NCBI RefSeq assembly: GCF_001652915.1 | Contig: NZ_BBQI01000028.1 | Coordinates: forward strand, 1-55,262 | Direction: 5' to 3' | DNA from: Cupriavidus sp. D384 | GTDB taxonomy: Bacteria > Pseudomonadota > Gammaproteobacteria > Burkholderiales > Burkholderiaceae | Length of the DNA: 55,262 nt | In this document: positions 31,577-41,596 of the stretch, piece after piece | How positions within the stretch are numbered: the first letter of the stretch is position 1 | Layout: each line of letters starts with the position of its first letter | Position numbers and translations under genes: made by a program | Notes under the pieces: model-generated | Databases searched by the model: none | What the model was told of the DNA's origin: nothing | What the model saw: only the letters and a program-made list of their open reading frames with translations

Positions 31577-32683
31577 ATGCAGACACCCACACTGGGTCAG
31601 CTCGCCACCGAGAACGGCGCGCAGGTTGTGGGTGATCCCGACCTGGCCGTGAGCGGTCTGGCGCCGCTTGACCAGGCCGGTCCCGGCGATCTGTCGTTTC
31701 TTTCCAATCCGCTCTACCTGACGCAGGCGTTGGCCTCCAAGGCTGGTGCCGTGATCGTGTCGCCGGCAGACCTGGAGCGCATTCGTGCTGACGGGCAGGC
31801 TGACGGCCGCAACTGGCTGGTGGCGCGCAATCCGTACGTCTGCTTTGCGCGCGTGGCACAGCGTTTCGATCGCGTCGCCAATGCCGATCCGCGCGTTGGC
31901 ATTGACCCGCGAGCCACGGTGGCAGCCGATGCCGTCGTCCCGGCGTCGTGCTTTATCGGTCCGAACGTGGTGATTGAAGCCGGAGCGCATTTGGGCGAGC
32001 GGGTTCGTGTCCTCGCAAATGCCTTTATCGGCGCAGGCGCGCAGATCGGCGAAGATACCCTCATCTACGCCAATGTTTCTGTCTATCATCGTTGCGTGGT
32101 GGGCGCGCGCAACATCCTGCACAGCGGTGCCGTGATCGGTGCCGATGGCTTTGGATTTGCACCCGATATCGGCCCGGCCGGGGTCGAGTACGTCAAGATT
32201 CCCCAGGTGGGACGGGCGGTGCTGGGAAACGATGTGGAGATTGGCGCCAATACCTGCGTGGACCGTGGGGCGATGGCCGACACGGTGATCGAGGAAGGCT
32301 GCAAGATCGATAACCAGGTGCAGATCGCGCATAACGTCCATGTTGGCGCGCATACCGTGATTGCCGGCACGGCCGCGGTTTCGGGCAGTACGAAGATCGG
32401 AAGGTTCTGCGTGATTGGCGGCGCGGCCAATTTTTCCGGCCATTTGAATATCGCCGACCGGACCACAGTGTCCGGCGGTACCTCGATTACCAAATCGATT
32501 ACAAAACCCGGTGGGCATTTCACCAGCGTGTTCCCGTTCACGTCGCATGGCGAGTGGGAACGCAACGCGGCCATCGTGCGCGGCCTGTCGAAGCTGCGCG
32601 AGCGAGTGGTGCAACTGGAACGCCGGCTGCGCGGCGCGTCCGCCGGGGTCAATAGCAAACAAGACGAAGAGAAATCATCATGA
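31577..32683 (+). CDS. lpxD: UDP-3-O-(3-hydroxyacyl)glucosamine N-acyltransferase
   Basis: Third step of lipid A synthesis: N-acylation of UDP-3-O-acyl-GlcN. The 368-residue protein has the uridine-binding N-terminal domain ([18 protein letters not shown]). A left-handed beta-helix follows ([34 protein letters not shown], the catalytic His in this last stretch), then a C-terminal helical tail ([17 protein letters not shown]). Start ATG 31577, AAGGAAG upstream. The stop overlaps the fabZ start by 4 bp. Confidence 0.97.
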   Translation: MQTPTLGQLATENGAQVVGDPDLAVSGLAPLDQAGPGDLSFLSNPLYLTQALASKAGAVIVSPADLERIRADGQADGRNWLVARNPYVCFARVAQRFDRVANADPRVGIDPRATVAADAVVPASCFIGPNVVIEAGAHLGERVRVLANAFIGAGAQIGEDTLIYANVSVYHRCVVGARNILHSGAVIGADGFGFAPDIGPAGVEYVKIPQVGRAVLGNDVEIGANTCVDRGAMADTVIEEGCKIDNQVQIAHNVHVGAHTVIAGTAAVSGSTKIGRFCVIGGAANFSGHLNIADRTTVSGGTSITKSITKPGGHFTSVFPFTSHGEWERNAAIVRGLSKLRERVVQLERRLRGASAGVNSKQDEEKSS

Positions 32684-33132
32684 CAGCCTCCGACATCGAC
32701 ATCCGCAAGATCCTGAAGCTGCTGCCGCATCGGTACCCGATCCTGCTGGTCGACCGCGTACTCGAGTTCGAACCGCAAAAGCGGATCAAGACCCTGAAGA
32801 ACGTGACGATCAACGAGCCGTACTTCATGGGCCACTTCCCGGAACAACCGGTGATGCCGGGTGTCATGATTCTTGAAGCGCTGGCGCAATCGGCCGGCCT
32901 GCTGACCTTTGGCGCCGATATGGAGCGCAAGGAAGGCGCGCTGTACTACTTCGTCGGCATCGACGGCGCCCGCTTCAAGCGCGTGGTGTATCCCGGCGAC
33001 CAGCTGCATCTGAACGTGACCGTGGAACGCTACATCCGCGGTATCTGGAAATTCAAGGCCAGCGCCACCGTTGACGGCGAGGTTGCCTGCGAAGCCGAGC
33101 TGATGTGCACGGTCAAGCAGGCCGAGGCCTGA
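32680..33132 (+). CDS. fabZ: 3-hydroxyacyl-ACP dehydratase FabZ
   Basis: Hot-dog-fold dehydratase of fatty-acid elongation, consuming the same 3-hydroxyacyl-ACP used by LpxA and LpxD. The 150-residue product shows [13 protein letters not shown] and the active-site segment with His52 and Glu66 ([20 protein letters not shown]). [18 protein letters not shown] follows. It overlaps lpxD (ATGA), so translation is coupled and the flow to lipid A or to phospholipid can be balanced. Confidence 0.97.
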   Translation: MTASDIDIRKILKLLPHRYPILLVDRVLEFEPQKRIKTLKNVTINEPYFMGHFPEQPVMPGVMILEALAQSAGLLTFGADMERKEGALYYFVGIDGARFKRVVYPGDQLHLNVTVERYIRGIWKFKASATVDGEVACEAELMCTVKQAEA

Positions 33133-33175
33133 TTTTCCTGATACCGAGCAGAACTGAAAGCACAGGACAGTACGT

Positions 33176-33979
33176 ATGACGCAAATCCATCCCACCGCAC
33201 TGGTCGACCCGAAGGCTGAACTTGGCGCCGATGTGGAAGTCGGCCCGTTCTCGATCGTCGGTCCGAACGTGCGCATTGGCAGTGGCACACGGATCGGCTC
33301 GCATACCACGGTCGAGGGACATACCACGATCGGCGAAGGGAACCGCATCGGGCCTTATGCCTCGGTGGGCGGAGTGCCGCAGGACATGAAGTACGCCAAC
33401 GAGCCGACCCGGCTCGAGATCGGCGACCGCAACACGATTCGCGAATTCACCACGATTCACACGGGTACCGTGCAGGATCGCGGCGTGACCAGCATCGGCA
33501 GCGATAACTGGATCATGGCGTACGTGCATATCGCGCACGATTGCAGCGTGGGGAACCACACGGTGTTTTCGAGCAATGCGCAGATTGCAGGCCACGTGGA
33601 AGTGGGCGACTGGGCGATTCTTGGTGGCATGAGCGGCGTGCATCAGTTCGTGCGCATTGGCGCGCATGCCATGCTGGGCGGTGCTTCGGCGCTGGTCCAG
33701 GATGTACCGCCGTTCGTGATCGCTGCCAGCGACAAGAGCGGTAACAAGGCCACGCCGCACGGTATCAATGTCGAGGGTCTGCGTCGCCGCGGCTTCGATG
33801 CGGCCCAGATCGCGACGCTGCGTCAGGCTTACAAGCTGCTGTACAAGTCCGACCTGAGCTTTGACGATGCTCGCAACGAGATTTCGGCCATGCTCGGCCA
33901 GTCGGACGCCACCACGGCGGCGCCGCTGAAGGCCTTCGTCGAATTCCTCGCCGCGACGCAACGCGGCATCGTGCGCTAG
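33176..33979 (+). CDS. lpxA: acyl-ACP:UDP-N-acetylglucosamine O-acyltransferase
   Basis: First enzyme of lipid A synthesis. The 267-residue protein is a trimeric left-handed beta-helix (hexapeptide repeats from [17 protein letters not shown]) with catalytic His121 in [20 protein letters not shown]-terminal helical domain follows ([20 protein letters not shown]). The residue 13 positions after the His of VHQF, the acyl-length ruler in E. coli LpxA (Gly173), is Gly here, consistent with a long 3-hydroxyacyl chain; that is inference. ATG 33176 follows fabZ by 43 bp. Confidence 0.97.
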   Translation: MTQIHPTALVDPKAELGADVEVGPFSIVGPNVRIGSGTRIGSHTTVEGHTTIGEGNRIGPYASVGGVPQDMKYANEPTRLEIGDRNTIREFTTIHTGTVQDRGVTSIGSDNWIMAYVHIAHDCSVGNHTVFSSNAQIAGHVEVGDWAILGGMSGVHQFVRIGAHAMLGGASALVQDVPPFVIAASDKSGNKATPHGINVEGLRRRGFDAAQIATLRQAYKLLYKSDLSFDDARNEISAMLGQSDATTAAPLKAFVEFLAATQRGIVR

Positions 33980-33992
33980 ACGTCAGCCGGAC

Positions 33993-35201
33993 ATGGTCGA
34001 GGCAACCCTGCAGGCCGTGCTTCCCGCTGACGCGGAGGCTCATATAAACAAGCGTGGCACGATTGCCATGGTCGCCGGAGAGGCATCGGGCGATCTGCTG
34101 GCTTCGCTGTTGCTGGAGGGATTGCACGCACGGCTTGGCGAGTCGGTTGACTACGCCGGTATCGGCGGCCGCCGCATGATGGCGCAAGGGTTCGTCTCGC
34201 ATTGGCCGATGGAAACCCTTTCCGTCAACGGCTATGTGGAAGTTCTGGGGTCTTTGCGCGAGATCCTGGCCACGCGGCGCGCCATCCGCGACAAGTTGCT
34301 TGCCCAACCGCCGCTGTGCTTCATTGGCGTCGATGCGCCCGATTTCAATTTCGGTCTCGAAATTCCTCTGCGGCGCGCTGGTATTCCCGTCGTGCATTTT
34401 GTCAGTCCGTCGATCTGGGCCTGGCGGGGCGGTCGCATTCGCACGATTGCCCGGGCGGTCGATCACATCCTTTGCCTGTTCCCGTTCGAGCCGGAGATTT
34501 ACGCCAAGGCGGGTATCCCGGCCACATATGTAGGCCACCCGCTTGCCGATGTGATTCCGATGGTGCCCGATGTGGCAGGGGCTCGCGCGAAACTCGGGCT
34601 GCCGGAAGGCAAGCGTATCGTGGCAGTGCTGCCCGGCAGCCGACAGTCTGAGGTGCGTAATCTCGGCGCCACATTTTTCGAGGCCATGTCGCGCATGCAT
34701 CGCATGGACGGCAATCTGGCATTTGTGTTGCCGGCCGCCTCGCCGGCGTTGCATGCGATTGTCGAGGGCCTGCACGCGCAGCATCCGGAAATCGATCTCA
34801 CGATTGTGGATGGACAGTCACATTTGGCAATGGAGTCTGCCGACGTCATCCTGCTGGCCAGCGGTACGGCCACGCTGGAAGCCGCGCTGTACAAGAAGCC
34901 GATGGTGATCTCGTACAAGGTGCCCTGGCTGACCGCGCAAATCATGAAACGGCAGGGATATCTGCCGTACGTGGGACTGCCTAATATTCTGTCGGGGCGC
35001 TTCGTCGTGCCCGAGTTGCTGCAGGACGATGCTACGCCTGAGGCGCTGGCGCGTGAAACGCTGCTGCAACTCAACGATGAAGGGAATATTGCTTTCCTGC
35101 GCGAACATTTCACGACCATGCATGAAACGCTGAAGCGCGACACATCCAGGCTGGCAGCCGGTGTCGTGGCGGATCTTCTGCACACCCGGGGAGCCGTGTG
35201 A
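33993..35201 (+). CDS. lpxB: lipid A disaccharide synthase
   Basis: GT-B-like glycosyltransferase (family GT19) that joins UDP-2,3-diacyl-GlcN and lipid X. The 402-residue product shows [18 protein letters not shown] and [14 protein letters not shown] in the first half. [25 protein letters not shown] and [10 protein letters not shown] follow, with [19 protein letters not shown] in the second half. About 25 residues precede the first family motif, slightly long; a later start is possible. The stop overlaps the rnhB ATG by one base. Confidence 0.96.
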   Translation: MVEATLQAVLPADAEAHINKRGTIAMVAGEASGDLLASLLLEGLHARLGESVDYAGIGGRRMMAQGFVSHWPMETLSVNGYVEVLGSLREILATRRAIRDKLLAQPPLCFIGVDAPDFNFGLEIPLRRAGIPVVHFVSPSIWAWRGGRIRTIARAVDHILCLFPFEPEIYAKAGIPATYVGHPLADVIPMVPDVAGARAKLGLPEGKRIVAVLPGSRQSEVRNLGATFFEAMSRMHRMDGNLAFVLPAASPALHAIVEGLHAQHPEIDLTIVDGQSHLAMESADVILLASGTATLEAALYKKPMVISYKVPWLTAQIMKRQGYLPYVGLPNILSGRFVVPELLQDDATPEALARETLLQLNDEGNIAFLREHFTTMHETLKRDTSRLAAGVVADLLHTRGAV

Positions 35202-35881
35202 TGCCGCGCGTCAAGGCTGTCAACGTCGGCCAGATGGGACTTGAGCTGACGCAAACGGTCGCCGTGGTCCAACGCCTTTGTGGCGTGGACGAGGCCGGGC
35301 GCGGCCCACTGGCCGGGCCCGTGTACGCCGCGGCTGTCGTGTTGAACCCGGATCGACAGATTCGGGGGCTCGCCGATTCGAAGATCCTGACCGCGGAAAA
35401 GCGCGAAGTCCTGTTCGAGCGGATTTGCGAACGTGCACTTGGCTGGCACATCGCCTATGCCACGGTCGAGGAAATCGATTCGATCAATATCCTCCATGCG
35501 TCGATGCTTGCCATGCAGCGCGCCGTCCAGGGGCTCGCCGCCGCGGGCGTGATTCCTGATCTGGTGCAGGTCGACGGCAATCGCTGCCCGCAAGTGGCCT
35601 ATCCGGTGGAAGCGATCGTCAAGGGGGACGCCAAGGTGCGAGCCATTTCGGCCGCATCGATTCTGGCGAAGGTATCGCGTGACCGCAATCTCGTGGAGTT
35701 GCACGCGCAGTACCCCGAGTACGGCTTTGACTCGCATTTTGGCTATCCCACGCCGCAGCATTTTGCAGCGCTGGACCGGCACGGTCCCACACCGCATCAT
35801 CGGCGGTCGTTCGCGCCAGTCCGTCTGGCCCTGGAACGCGTCAATGCCCTGACCCAGGCCCAGGAAACACCGCCTTTCTAA
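35201..35881 (+). CDS. rnhB: ribonuclease HII
   Basis: Cleaves RNA in RNA-DNA hybrids, including single ribonucleotides in DNA. Of 226 residues, the catalytic Asp-Glu lies in [38 protein letters not shown] follows, and VQVDGNRCP with [20 protein letters not shown] supplies the remaining acidic residues. About 28 residues precede the first motif. ATG 35201 has GGGGAG 9 nt upstream. It closes the lpx cluster, as in many Proteobacteria. Confidence 0.96.
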   Translation: MPRVKAVNVGQMGLELTQTVAVVQRLCGVDEAGRGPLAGPVYAAAVVLNPDRQIRGLADSKILTAEKREVLFERICERALGWHIAYATVEEIDSINILHASMLAMQRAVQGLAAAGVIPDLVQVDGNRCPQVAYPVEAIVKGDAKVRAISAASILAKVSRDRNLVELHAQYPEYGFDSHFGYPTPQHFAALDRHGPTPHHRRSFAPVRLALERVNALTQAQETPPF

Positions 35882-35890
35882 GACATCTCC

Positions 35891-36673
35891 TTGAAGCACG
35901 TCACTTCGCGCGATAACGCGCTGTTCAAGCACCTGAAGGCCCTGACGGGCTCCACGCACCAACGTCGCAAGGCCGGGCAATCGGTGCTGGACGGCGTACA
36001 TCTCGCACAGGCCTACGTTGCCGCATTGGGTCAACCAGCCTCTTGTGTCGTAGGCGAGCGTCATTATGACCATGCCGAAGTGCGGCCGTTGCTTGACCAG
36101 GTCGAACCGGAGCGCGTCGTCGTGCTGGCTGACGCACTGTTCAGTCAGATCAGCAACGTGGCGAACGGTATCGACCTGCTGTTCGTGATCGACACGCCGG
36201 CCGGCCATCTGCCCGCGCAGATCGATACGGACTGCATCATCCTCGACGGTGTCCAGGATGCCGGCAACGTCGGGTCGATCCTTCGCAGTGCCGCGGCGGC
36301 GGGAATCCCCCATGCTTTCCTGACCACTGGATGTGCATTTGCCTGGTCGGTCAAGACGCTGCGAGCCGGTATGGGCGCAAATTTCCACCTCAATATCGTC
36401 GAGCACTGCACGCTCGAAATGCTCGCGTCCCGGCTCGCCGTGCCCCTGCTTGCGACGTCCTCGCATGCCGACGCCACCGTGTTCGATACCGACCTGCGCC
36501 AGCCGGTGGGCTGGGTGGTCGGCAACGAGGGGGCAGGCGTCAGCCCAGAGTGGATGGCACGCGTCTCGCGCAAGGTTGGCATTCCGCAGCCTGGTGGCCT
36601 GGAATCGCTGAACGTCGCCGCAGCCACCGCCGTCTGCCTGTTTGAAACCGTGCGTCAGCGGCGGGCGGGTTGA
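35891..36673 (+). CDS. TrmH/SpoU-family RNA 2'-O-methyltransferase
   Basis: 260-residue SPOUT methyltransferase. It has an N-terminal substrate-binding domain (SRDNALFKHLKALTGSTHQ) and the trefoil-knot catalytic domain with its three motifs: LDGVQDAGNVGSILRSAAAA, GWVVGNEGAGVSPEW, and IPQPGGLESLNVAAATAV. The target is probably 23S rRNA (RlmB/YsgA-like), but sequence alone does not fix the nucleotide. The start is TTG 35891; no ATG fits before the conserved N terminus and no SD is clear. It lies 9 bp after rnhB. Confidence 0.9.
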   Translation: MKHVTSRDNALFKHLKALTGSTHQRRKAGQSVLDGVHLAQAYVAALGQPASCVVGERHYDHAEVRPLLDQVEPERVVVLADALFSQISNVANGIDLLFVIDTPAGHLPAQIDTDCIILDGVQDAGNVGSILRSAAAAGIPHAFLTTGCAFAWSVKTLRAGMGANFHLNIVEHCTLEMLASRLAVPLLATSSHADATVFDTDLRQPVGWVVGNEGAGVSPEWMARVSRKVGIPQPGGLESLNVAAATAVCLFETVRQRRAG

Positions 36674-36685
36674 ACGCATAGGCTG

Positions 36686-37273
36686 CTAGCGCGGGCGATT
36701 GCCCCGTGCCTGGCCGGATGCCGCGGTACCGGACGAAGCCTTTTGTTCGACCAGTGTCTGCAGCATACCCTTCAGCTGGTCGAACTTATTGTCGAATTTC
36801 GCCTCAAGCTTGTCGAAGCGATCGTCAACCCTGGCAAGACGGTCGTCAACCCTGGCAAGGCGCTCGTCAACCTTGCCAAAACGCTCGTCAACCTTGGCAA
36901 AACGCTCGTCCACCCTGGCGAAACCCTGGTCCACCTTTACCTCCAGCCTTTCGATACGGTGATCGATGCCATCGAAACGGCGGTCGATTCGCTCGAATCG
37001 ACTGTCTGCGGCCTGGAACTGACGATTCATCACACCAAGCCGTTCATCCAGCATATTGAATCGGTAGTAGATGTTCTCGTTCGTCTTGTCGGTTCGGCGC
37101 GCGGAGTATTCGAGGATGGCGAATACGCCCCCGAGAGCGACGAAAACGGCGGTGAAGATGGTGGCGGCTATGCGCCAGTCATGGCGGGGCGCATGGCGCT
37201 GCGGTTGCGCGTGGTCTGGATCGGCGGGTTCGGGGAGACTGGAAAACCGGTCTGCTTTCATGGTGATGGGCAT
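36686..37273 (-). CDS. membrane-anchored heptad-repeat coiled-coil protein
   Basis: 195-residue protein of unknown function. It has a basic N terminus, one hydrophobic helix (about residues 33-54, WRIAATIFTAVFVALGGVFAI), then a long amphipathic helix. Residues 114-155 are six consecutive 7-residue repeats of the type VDERFAK, VDERFGK, VDERLAR, VDDRLAR: a strict coiled-coil heptad. The tail is Gln/Ser/Ala-rich. It likely forms a cytoplasmic or periplasmic trimeric or dimeric stalk. An internal Met at 37261 is an alternative start. It follows ppsR on the same strand by 82 bp, but a functional link is not evident. Confidence 0.75.
   Translation of the reverse strand: MPITMKADRFSSLPEPADPDHAQPQRHAPRHDWRIAATIFTAVFVALGGVFAILEYSARRTDKTNENIYYRFNMLDERLGVMNRQFQAADSRFERIDRRFDGIDHRIERLEVKVDQGFARVDERFAKVDERFGKVDERLARVDDRLARVDDRFDKLEAKFDNKFDQLKGMLQTLVEQKASSGTAASGQARGNRPR
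36809..36934 (-). repeat. 21-bp tandem repeats coding for heptads
   Basis: Six in-frame 21-bp units, each coding for a heptad starting VD, inside the coiled-coil gene. DNA copies are similar enough (for example two successive copies of GTCAACCCTGGCAAG on the plus strand at 36826-36860) to indicate recent duplication. Confidence 0.8.
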
Positions 37274-37293
37274 GGTTTGCGAAAGAAAACGTC

Positions 37294-37305
37294 GATGACG
37301 TCATC
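37294..37305. promoter_or_regulatory. 12-bp perfect palindrome upstream of the coiled-coil gene
   Basis: GATGACGTCATC lies 21 bp before the coiled-coil gene start and downstream of the ppsR stop. It is a plausible operator for a dimeric regulator; no regulator is identified. Confidence 0.35.
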
Positions 37306-37355
37306 TTTCACCTCCAGCCATCACCCGCCAAGAAGACGATTCTCAAAAATCGCGC

Positions 37356-38288
37356 TCAATAGTTGTCGCGGTCGACCTTGATTTCCTGGAGGATCGTCGT
37401 CGCAATTTCCTCGATCGACTTGTGCGTGGACGACAGCCACTTGATGCCTTCGCGGCGCATCATCGCTTCCGCCTCGTTGACCTCGTAGCGGCAGTTCTCG
37501 ACTGCCGCGTACTTGCTGCCCGGCCGGCGCTCGTTGCGGATTTCCGTCAGCCGCTGCGGATCGATCGACAACCCGAAAATCTTTGGCTTGAACGCGTAGA
37601 GCGCCGAGGGCAGGCGGCCACGCTCGAAGTCATCGGGGATCAGCGGATAGTTGGCCGCCTTGAGCCCATATTGCATCGCCAGGTACAGGCTGGTCGGCGT
37701 CTTGCCGCTACGCGACACGCCAACCAGGATCACATCGGCTTCCTCGAGGTTCTTGTGTGACTGCCCGTCATCATGCGCCAGCGAGAAGTTGATGGCCTCG
37801 ATCCGGTTCTTGTAGGCCTCGGTATCGGCATTCTGGTGGAATCGGCCGATGGCGTGCGTGGACTTCAGTCCCAGCTCCTTCTCCAGCGGCTCGATAAATG
37901 TCTGGAACATGTCCAGGATCATGGCCTTGGCCCGGCGCATCGCCTTGTTGGACTCGGCGTTGACCAGCGTGGTGAAGACGATGGGCGGTACACCCTCGTT
38001 GTAGAACGCCTCGTTGATCTTGCTGACGGCTACATGTGCCTTTTCAGGCGTGTCGACGAACGGCATGCGCACCTTGCGAAAGCGCATCTCGAACTGGGCC
38101 AGGATCGAATGGCTGAACGTCTCGGCGGTGATGCCCGTGCCATCCGACACGATGAAAACCGTACGCACGGCAGGGCGATCAGCAGGAGCCGCCGCGGCCG
38201 CTGGCTGGGAGCCGGCCGGGGAGGAAGAGGGCTGGGAAGTCAGGGCCGGCGCAGATTGCGACGCGTCAGGCGCTTCGGGCAAGGACAT
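37356..38288 (-). CDS. ppsR: PEP synthase regulatory kinase/pyrophosphorylase
   Basis: DUF299-family bifunctional enzyme that inactivates PEP synthase by ADP-dependent phosphorylation of a Thr and reactivates it by Pi-dependent dephosphorylation. Of 310 residues, the first 45 are an Ala/Pro/Ser-rich extension. The catalytic part begins [20 protein letters not shown] and holds the P-loop-like [20 protein letters not shown] (near 187), [18 protein letters not shown], and [20 protein letters not shown]. The start MSLPEAPD (ATG 38288) lacks a clear SD, and a start nearer the conserved core cannot be excluded. It is divergent from ppsA, its substrate, as in E. coli. Confidence 0.94.
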   Translation of the reverse strand: MSLPEAPDASQSAPALTSQPSSSPAGSQPAAAAAPADRPAVRTVFIVSDGTGITAETFSHSILAQFEMRFRKVRMPFVDTPEKAHVAVSKINEAFYNEGVPPIVFTTLVNAESNKAMRRAKAMILDMFQTFIEPLEKELGLKSTHAIGRFHQNADTEAYKNRIEAINFSLAHDDGQSHKNLEEADVILVGVSRSGKTPTSLYLAMQYGLKAANYPLIPDDFERGRLPSALYAFKPKIFGLSIDPQRLTEIRNERRPGSKYAAVENCRYEVNEAEAMMRREGIKWLSSTHKSIEEIATTILQEIKVDRDNY

Positions 38289-38342
38289 GTCTGAACAGTT
38301 AATTTTGGAGCAGCCGCTGAGCGAAAGTGCGGTGCGGCACGG

Positions 38343-38472
38343 TAGAATAGCGGCGATCTTTTGGCTAAGCAATTCCGCCAATCCCGGTCGTGCAACGATT
38401 TGCAGCCGGATTGTCGACAATGTGCATCGCAGCATCGGAATCGTCCGATGCCACAGGGAATTGCTCAGCCAA
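38343..38472 (+). promoter_or_regulatory. ppsA promoter and long-range inverted repeat leader
   Basis: In the 259-bp ppsR/ppsA gap, TAGAAT (38343-38348) is a good -10 toward ppsA without a good -35. From 38361 to 38376 the sequence TTGGCTAAGCAATTCC is matched by GGAATTGCTCAGCCAA at 38457-38472, inverted with one mismatch in 16. Inside the 80-nt loop lie a 10-bp palindrome TTGTCGACAA (38411-38420) and a perfect 8-bp hairpin GCATCGGA/TCCGATGC (38432-38439, 38444-38451) with loop ATCG. If transcription starts near 38355, this fold begins the ppsA 5' leader. Confidence 0.5.
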
Positions 38473-38547
38473 GCGATCCGCCGGGGACAGAACGCCAACA
38501 ACATGCCGGTCGGTGCAAAAGATTTCTTACTTTGTTTTGAGGCTTTT

Positions 38548-40932
38548 ATGACCAACCAGGTAGATAACGGCGCCTACGTGCTGCCGTTCGAAGAACTGCG
38601 CATGCAGGACGTGGAGACCGTCGGCGGCAAGAACTCGTCGCTCGGCGAGATGATCTCGCAGCTGGCAGGTGCCGGTGTGCGCGTTCCCGGCGGTTTTGCC
38701 ACCACCGCGCTGGCATTCCGCGACTTCCTCGAACATAACAACCTGACCGCCCGCATTTCCGAGCGCCTGAAGACGCTCGACGTCGACGACGTGAAGGCGC
38801 TGGCCGAGGCCGGCGGCGAGATTCGCAGCTGGGTGGCCATGGCGCCGTTCCAGCCGCGACTCGAAGCGGAAATCCGTGAACACTACGCTCGTGTGTCGGC
38901 CCGCGAAGGCGCAGAGGCATCGTTCGCCGTGCGTTCGTCGGCCACCGCCGAGGATCTGCCCGACGCATCGTTCGCAGGCCAGCAGGAGTCCTACCTCAAC
39001 GTCAGCGGCATCGACGACGTGCTCGACAAGATCAAGCACGTGTTCGCGTCGCTGTACAACGACCGTGCCATTTCCTACCGCGTTCACAAGGGCTTTGCCC
39101 ATGACGTGGTGGCACTGTCGGCCGGTGTGCAACGCATGGTCCGTTCGGATCTGGCAGCCTCGGGCGTGATGTTCACGATCGATACCGAGTCGGGTTTCCC
39201 GGACGTGGTGTTCATCACCTCGAGCTACGGCCTGGGCGAGACGGTCGTGCAGGGCGCCGTGAACCCGGACGAGTTCTACGTCTTCAAGCCGACGCTGCAG
39301 GCTGGCAAGTATCCCATCATCCGCCGCTCGATCGGCTCGAAGCTGATCAAGATGGAATTCACCAAGCCGGGCGAAGCCGGCCGCGTGAAGACCGTGGACG
39401 TGCCGCCCGAACTGCGCAACCGCTATTCGATCAGCGATGATGATGTGAACGAGCTGGCCCGCTACGCGATGATCATCGAGAAGCACTATGGCCGCCCGAT
39501 GGATATCGAGTGGGGCAAGGACGGCAAGGACGGCAAGATCTATATCCTCCAGGCACGTCCGGAGACCGTGAAGAGCCAGTCGGCTGGCAAGGCCGAGCAG
39601 CGCTTCAAGCTGAAGGGCACCTCGGCAGTGCTGACCAGCGGCCGTGCCATCGGCCAGAAGATCGGCACCGGTCCGGTTCGCGTGATCAACGATCCGTCCG
39701 AGATGGAACGCGTGCAGCCGGGCGACGTCCTGGTGGCCGACATGACCGACCCGAACTGGGAGCCGGTGATGAAGCGTGCCGCGGCCATCGTCACGAACCG
39801 TGGCGGCCGTACGTGCCACGCCGCGATCATTGCGCGTGAACTGGGTGTGCCGGCAGTGGTCGGTTGCGGCGATGCCACCGACCTGCTGAAAGATGGCACG
39901 CTGGTGACGGTGTCGTGCGCCGAGGGCGACGAAGGCCGTATCTACGACGGTCTGCTCGAAACCGAAGTCACCGAGGTCACGCGCGGCGAAATGCCGGAGA
40001 TCGAGACCAAGATCATGATGAACGTCGGCAATCCGCAACTGGCATTTGATTTTGCGCAGATTCCGAACCACGGCGTCGGCCTGGCCCGCCTGGAATTCAT
40101 CATCAACAACAACATTGGCGTTCACCCGAAGGCGATTCTGGACTATCCGCAGGTCGATGCCGACCTGAAGAAGGCCGTGGAATCGGTGGCCCGTGGCCAC
40201 GCGAGCCCGCGTGCGTTCTACGTGGACAAGCTGGCCGAAGGCATTGCCACGATCGGCGCCGCGTTCTATCCGAAGCCCGTGATCGTGCGCCTGTCCGACT
40301 TCAAGTCGAACGAGTACAAGAAGCTGATCGGCGGTTCGCGCTACGAGCCGGACGAAGAAAACCCGATGCTGGGTTTCCGTGGCGCTTCGCGCTACATCGC
40401 GGATGACTTCGCCGAGGCGTTCGAGATGGAATGCAAGGCCATGAAGCGCGTGCGCGACGAGATGGGCCTGACCAACGTCGAGATCATGGTGCCGTTCGTA
40501 CGTACGCTGGGCCAGGCCGAGCGTGTGATCGGACTGCTGGCCAAGCATGGCCTGAAGCGCGGCGAAAACGGCCTGCGCATCATCATGATGTGCGAAGTGC
40601 CGTCGAACGCGATCCTGGCCGAGGAATTCCTGCAGTTCTTCGACGGTTTCTCGATCGGCTCGAACGACCTGACGCAGCTGACGCTGGGCCTGGACCGCGA
40701 TTCGGGCATGGAACTGCTGGCCAAGGACTTCGACGAGCGCGATCCGGCCGTGCGATTCATGCTGCAGCGCGCCATCTCCACGGCGTTGCGCCTGGACAAG
40801 TACGTCGGTATTTGCGGCCAGGGCCCTTCGGACCATCCGGACTTTGCGGCATGGCTGGCCAAGGAAGGCATCAAGTCGATCTCGCTGAATCCTGATTCGG
40901 TGGTGGAAACCTGGCAGCAACTGGCTTCCTAA
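38548..40932 (+). CDS. ppsA: phosphoenolpyruvate synthase
   Basis: Converts pyruvate and ATP to PEP, AMP and Pi for gluconeogenesis. The 794-residue protein opens with the ATP-grasp domain ([38 protein letters not shown]). The phosphohistidine domain carries the swivelling His near 424 ([17 protein letters not shown]), next to the Thr that PpsR modifies. The C-terminal PEP/pyruvate TIM barrel ([35 protein letters not shown]) is complete with its last Cys in [14 protein letters not shown]. The start [14 protein letters not shown] (ATG 38548) follows GAGGC; the open frame upstream is non-homologous. Confidence 0.97.
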   Translation: MTNQVDNGAYVLPFEELRMQDVETVGGKNSSLGEMISQLAGAGVRVPGGFATTALAFRDFLEHNNLTARISERLKTLDVDDVKALAEAGGEIRSWVAMAPFQPRLEAEIREHYARVSAREGAEASFAVRSSATAEDLPDASFAGQQESYLNVSGIDDVLDKIKHVFASLYNDRAISYRVHKGFAHDVVALSAGVQRMVRSDLAASGVMFTIDTESGFPDVVFITSSYGLGETVVQGAVNPDEFYVFKPTLQAGKYPIIRRSIGSKLIKMEFTKPGEAGRVKTVDVPPELRNRYSISDDDVNELARYAMIIEKHYGRPMDIEWGKDGKDGKIYILQARPETVKSQSAGKAEQRFKLKGTSAVLTSGRAIGQKIGTGPVRVINDPSEMERVQPGDVLVADMTDPNWEPVMKRAAAIVTNRGGRTCHAAIIARELGVPAVVGCGDATDLLKDGTLVTVSCAEGDEGRIYDGLLETEVTEVTRGEMPEIETKIMMNVGNPQLAFDFAQIPNHGVGLARLEFIINNNIGVHPKAILDYPQVDADLKKAVESVARGHASPRAFYVDKLAEGIATIGAAFYPKPVIVRLSDFKSNEYKKLIGGSRYEPDEENPMLGFRGASRYIADDFAEAFEMECKAMKRVRDEMGLTNVEIMVPFVRTLGQAERVIGLLAKHGLKRGENGLRIIMMCEVPSNAILAEEFLQFFDGFSIGSNDLTQLTLGLDRDSGMELLAKDFDERDPAVRFMLQRAISTALRLDKYVGICGQGPSDHPDFAAWLAKEGIKSISLNPDSVVETWQQLAS

Positions 40933-41034
40933 GGCATTTCGCGTCACAATAGCGACGTACCCGAACGAACGGCGCCCGGCCTGACTGGCTGGCGCGCCGT
41001 GTGGCACCGGCCCTGCGGTCAGGTGTTCCAACTG

Positions 41035-41076
41035 CCCCCGCAGACGCCGCAGGCGTTTGGCGGGGGTTTTGTTTTT
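41035..41076 (+). terminator. strong intrinsic terminator after ppsA
   Basis: CCCCCGC (41035-41041) and GCGGGGG (41060-41066) enclose a second stem ACGCC/GGCGT, followed by TTTTGTTTTTT. It lies about 100 bp after the ppsA stop and before nfeD. Confidence 0.88.
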
Positions 41077-41110
41077 TCGGGCTGGTGTTTGCTGGCTGGA
41101 AAGGAACGGG

Positions 41111-41536
41111 ATGACGTCGTACTACTTTTGGTTTGCCGCATCCGTGGTGCTGGTGATCGCGGAGATGGCTACCGGCACGTTTTATCTGTTGATGGTCGCC
41201 TGCGGCGTGACCGCCGGGGGTATTGCGGCGCTGCTCGGTGCCGAGGTGCCCATGCAGACGGTCACGGCGGCGGTGGTCGCCATCGCGGCCATCGCAGGGC
41301 TGCGGCGTACGCGTTTCGGCAAGCTGCGTCGCAGCGATGCCGCATCCAATCCCGACGTGAACCTCGATATCGGACAGGAAGTCGAAGTGTCCGCCTGGGA
41401 TGCGTTCCGGCGCGCCCGTGTGCCATATCGTGGCGCCGACTGGACGGTGGAGTTGGCGCCGGGCACCGATCCCGCGCCGGGTTGCTACAGGATTGTAGAG
41501 ATCCGTGGCGCCACGCTCATCGTGTCGCCGCGCTAG
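41111..41536 (+). CDS. NfeD-like membrane protein
   Basis: 141-residue NfeD1b-type protein. Two or three N-terminal transmembrane helices (YYFWFAASVVLVIAEMATG, FYLLMVACGVTAGGIAALLG, VTAAVVAIAAIAGL) precede an OB-fold domain (NLDIGQEVEVSAWDAF, WTVELAPGTDPAPGCYRIVE). Such proteins pair with SPFH proteins, and the SPFH gene follows 60 bp downstream. ATG 41111 has AAGGAACGGG directly upstream; an earlier in-frame start would lie inside the terminator and is rejected. Confidence 0.9.
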   Translation: MTSYYFWFAASVVLVIAEMATGTFYLLMVACGVTAGGIAALLGAEVPMQTVTAAVVAIAAIAGLRRTRFGKLRRSDAASNPDVNLDIGQEVEVSAWDAFRRARVPYRGADWTVELAPGTDPAPGCYRIVEIRGATLIVSPR

Positions 41537-41596
41537 CCCGGCGCCAACGTACCGCTGTTCTCCGCCTTGTAGTTTTCTCTTTGACGGGAGTCGTAC

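Noticed and set aside
38527..41031. 834-codon minus-strand frame opposite ppsA
   Set aside because: Overlaps ppsA fully and spans its promoter; no motif.
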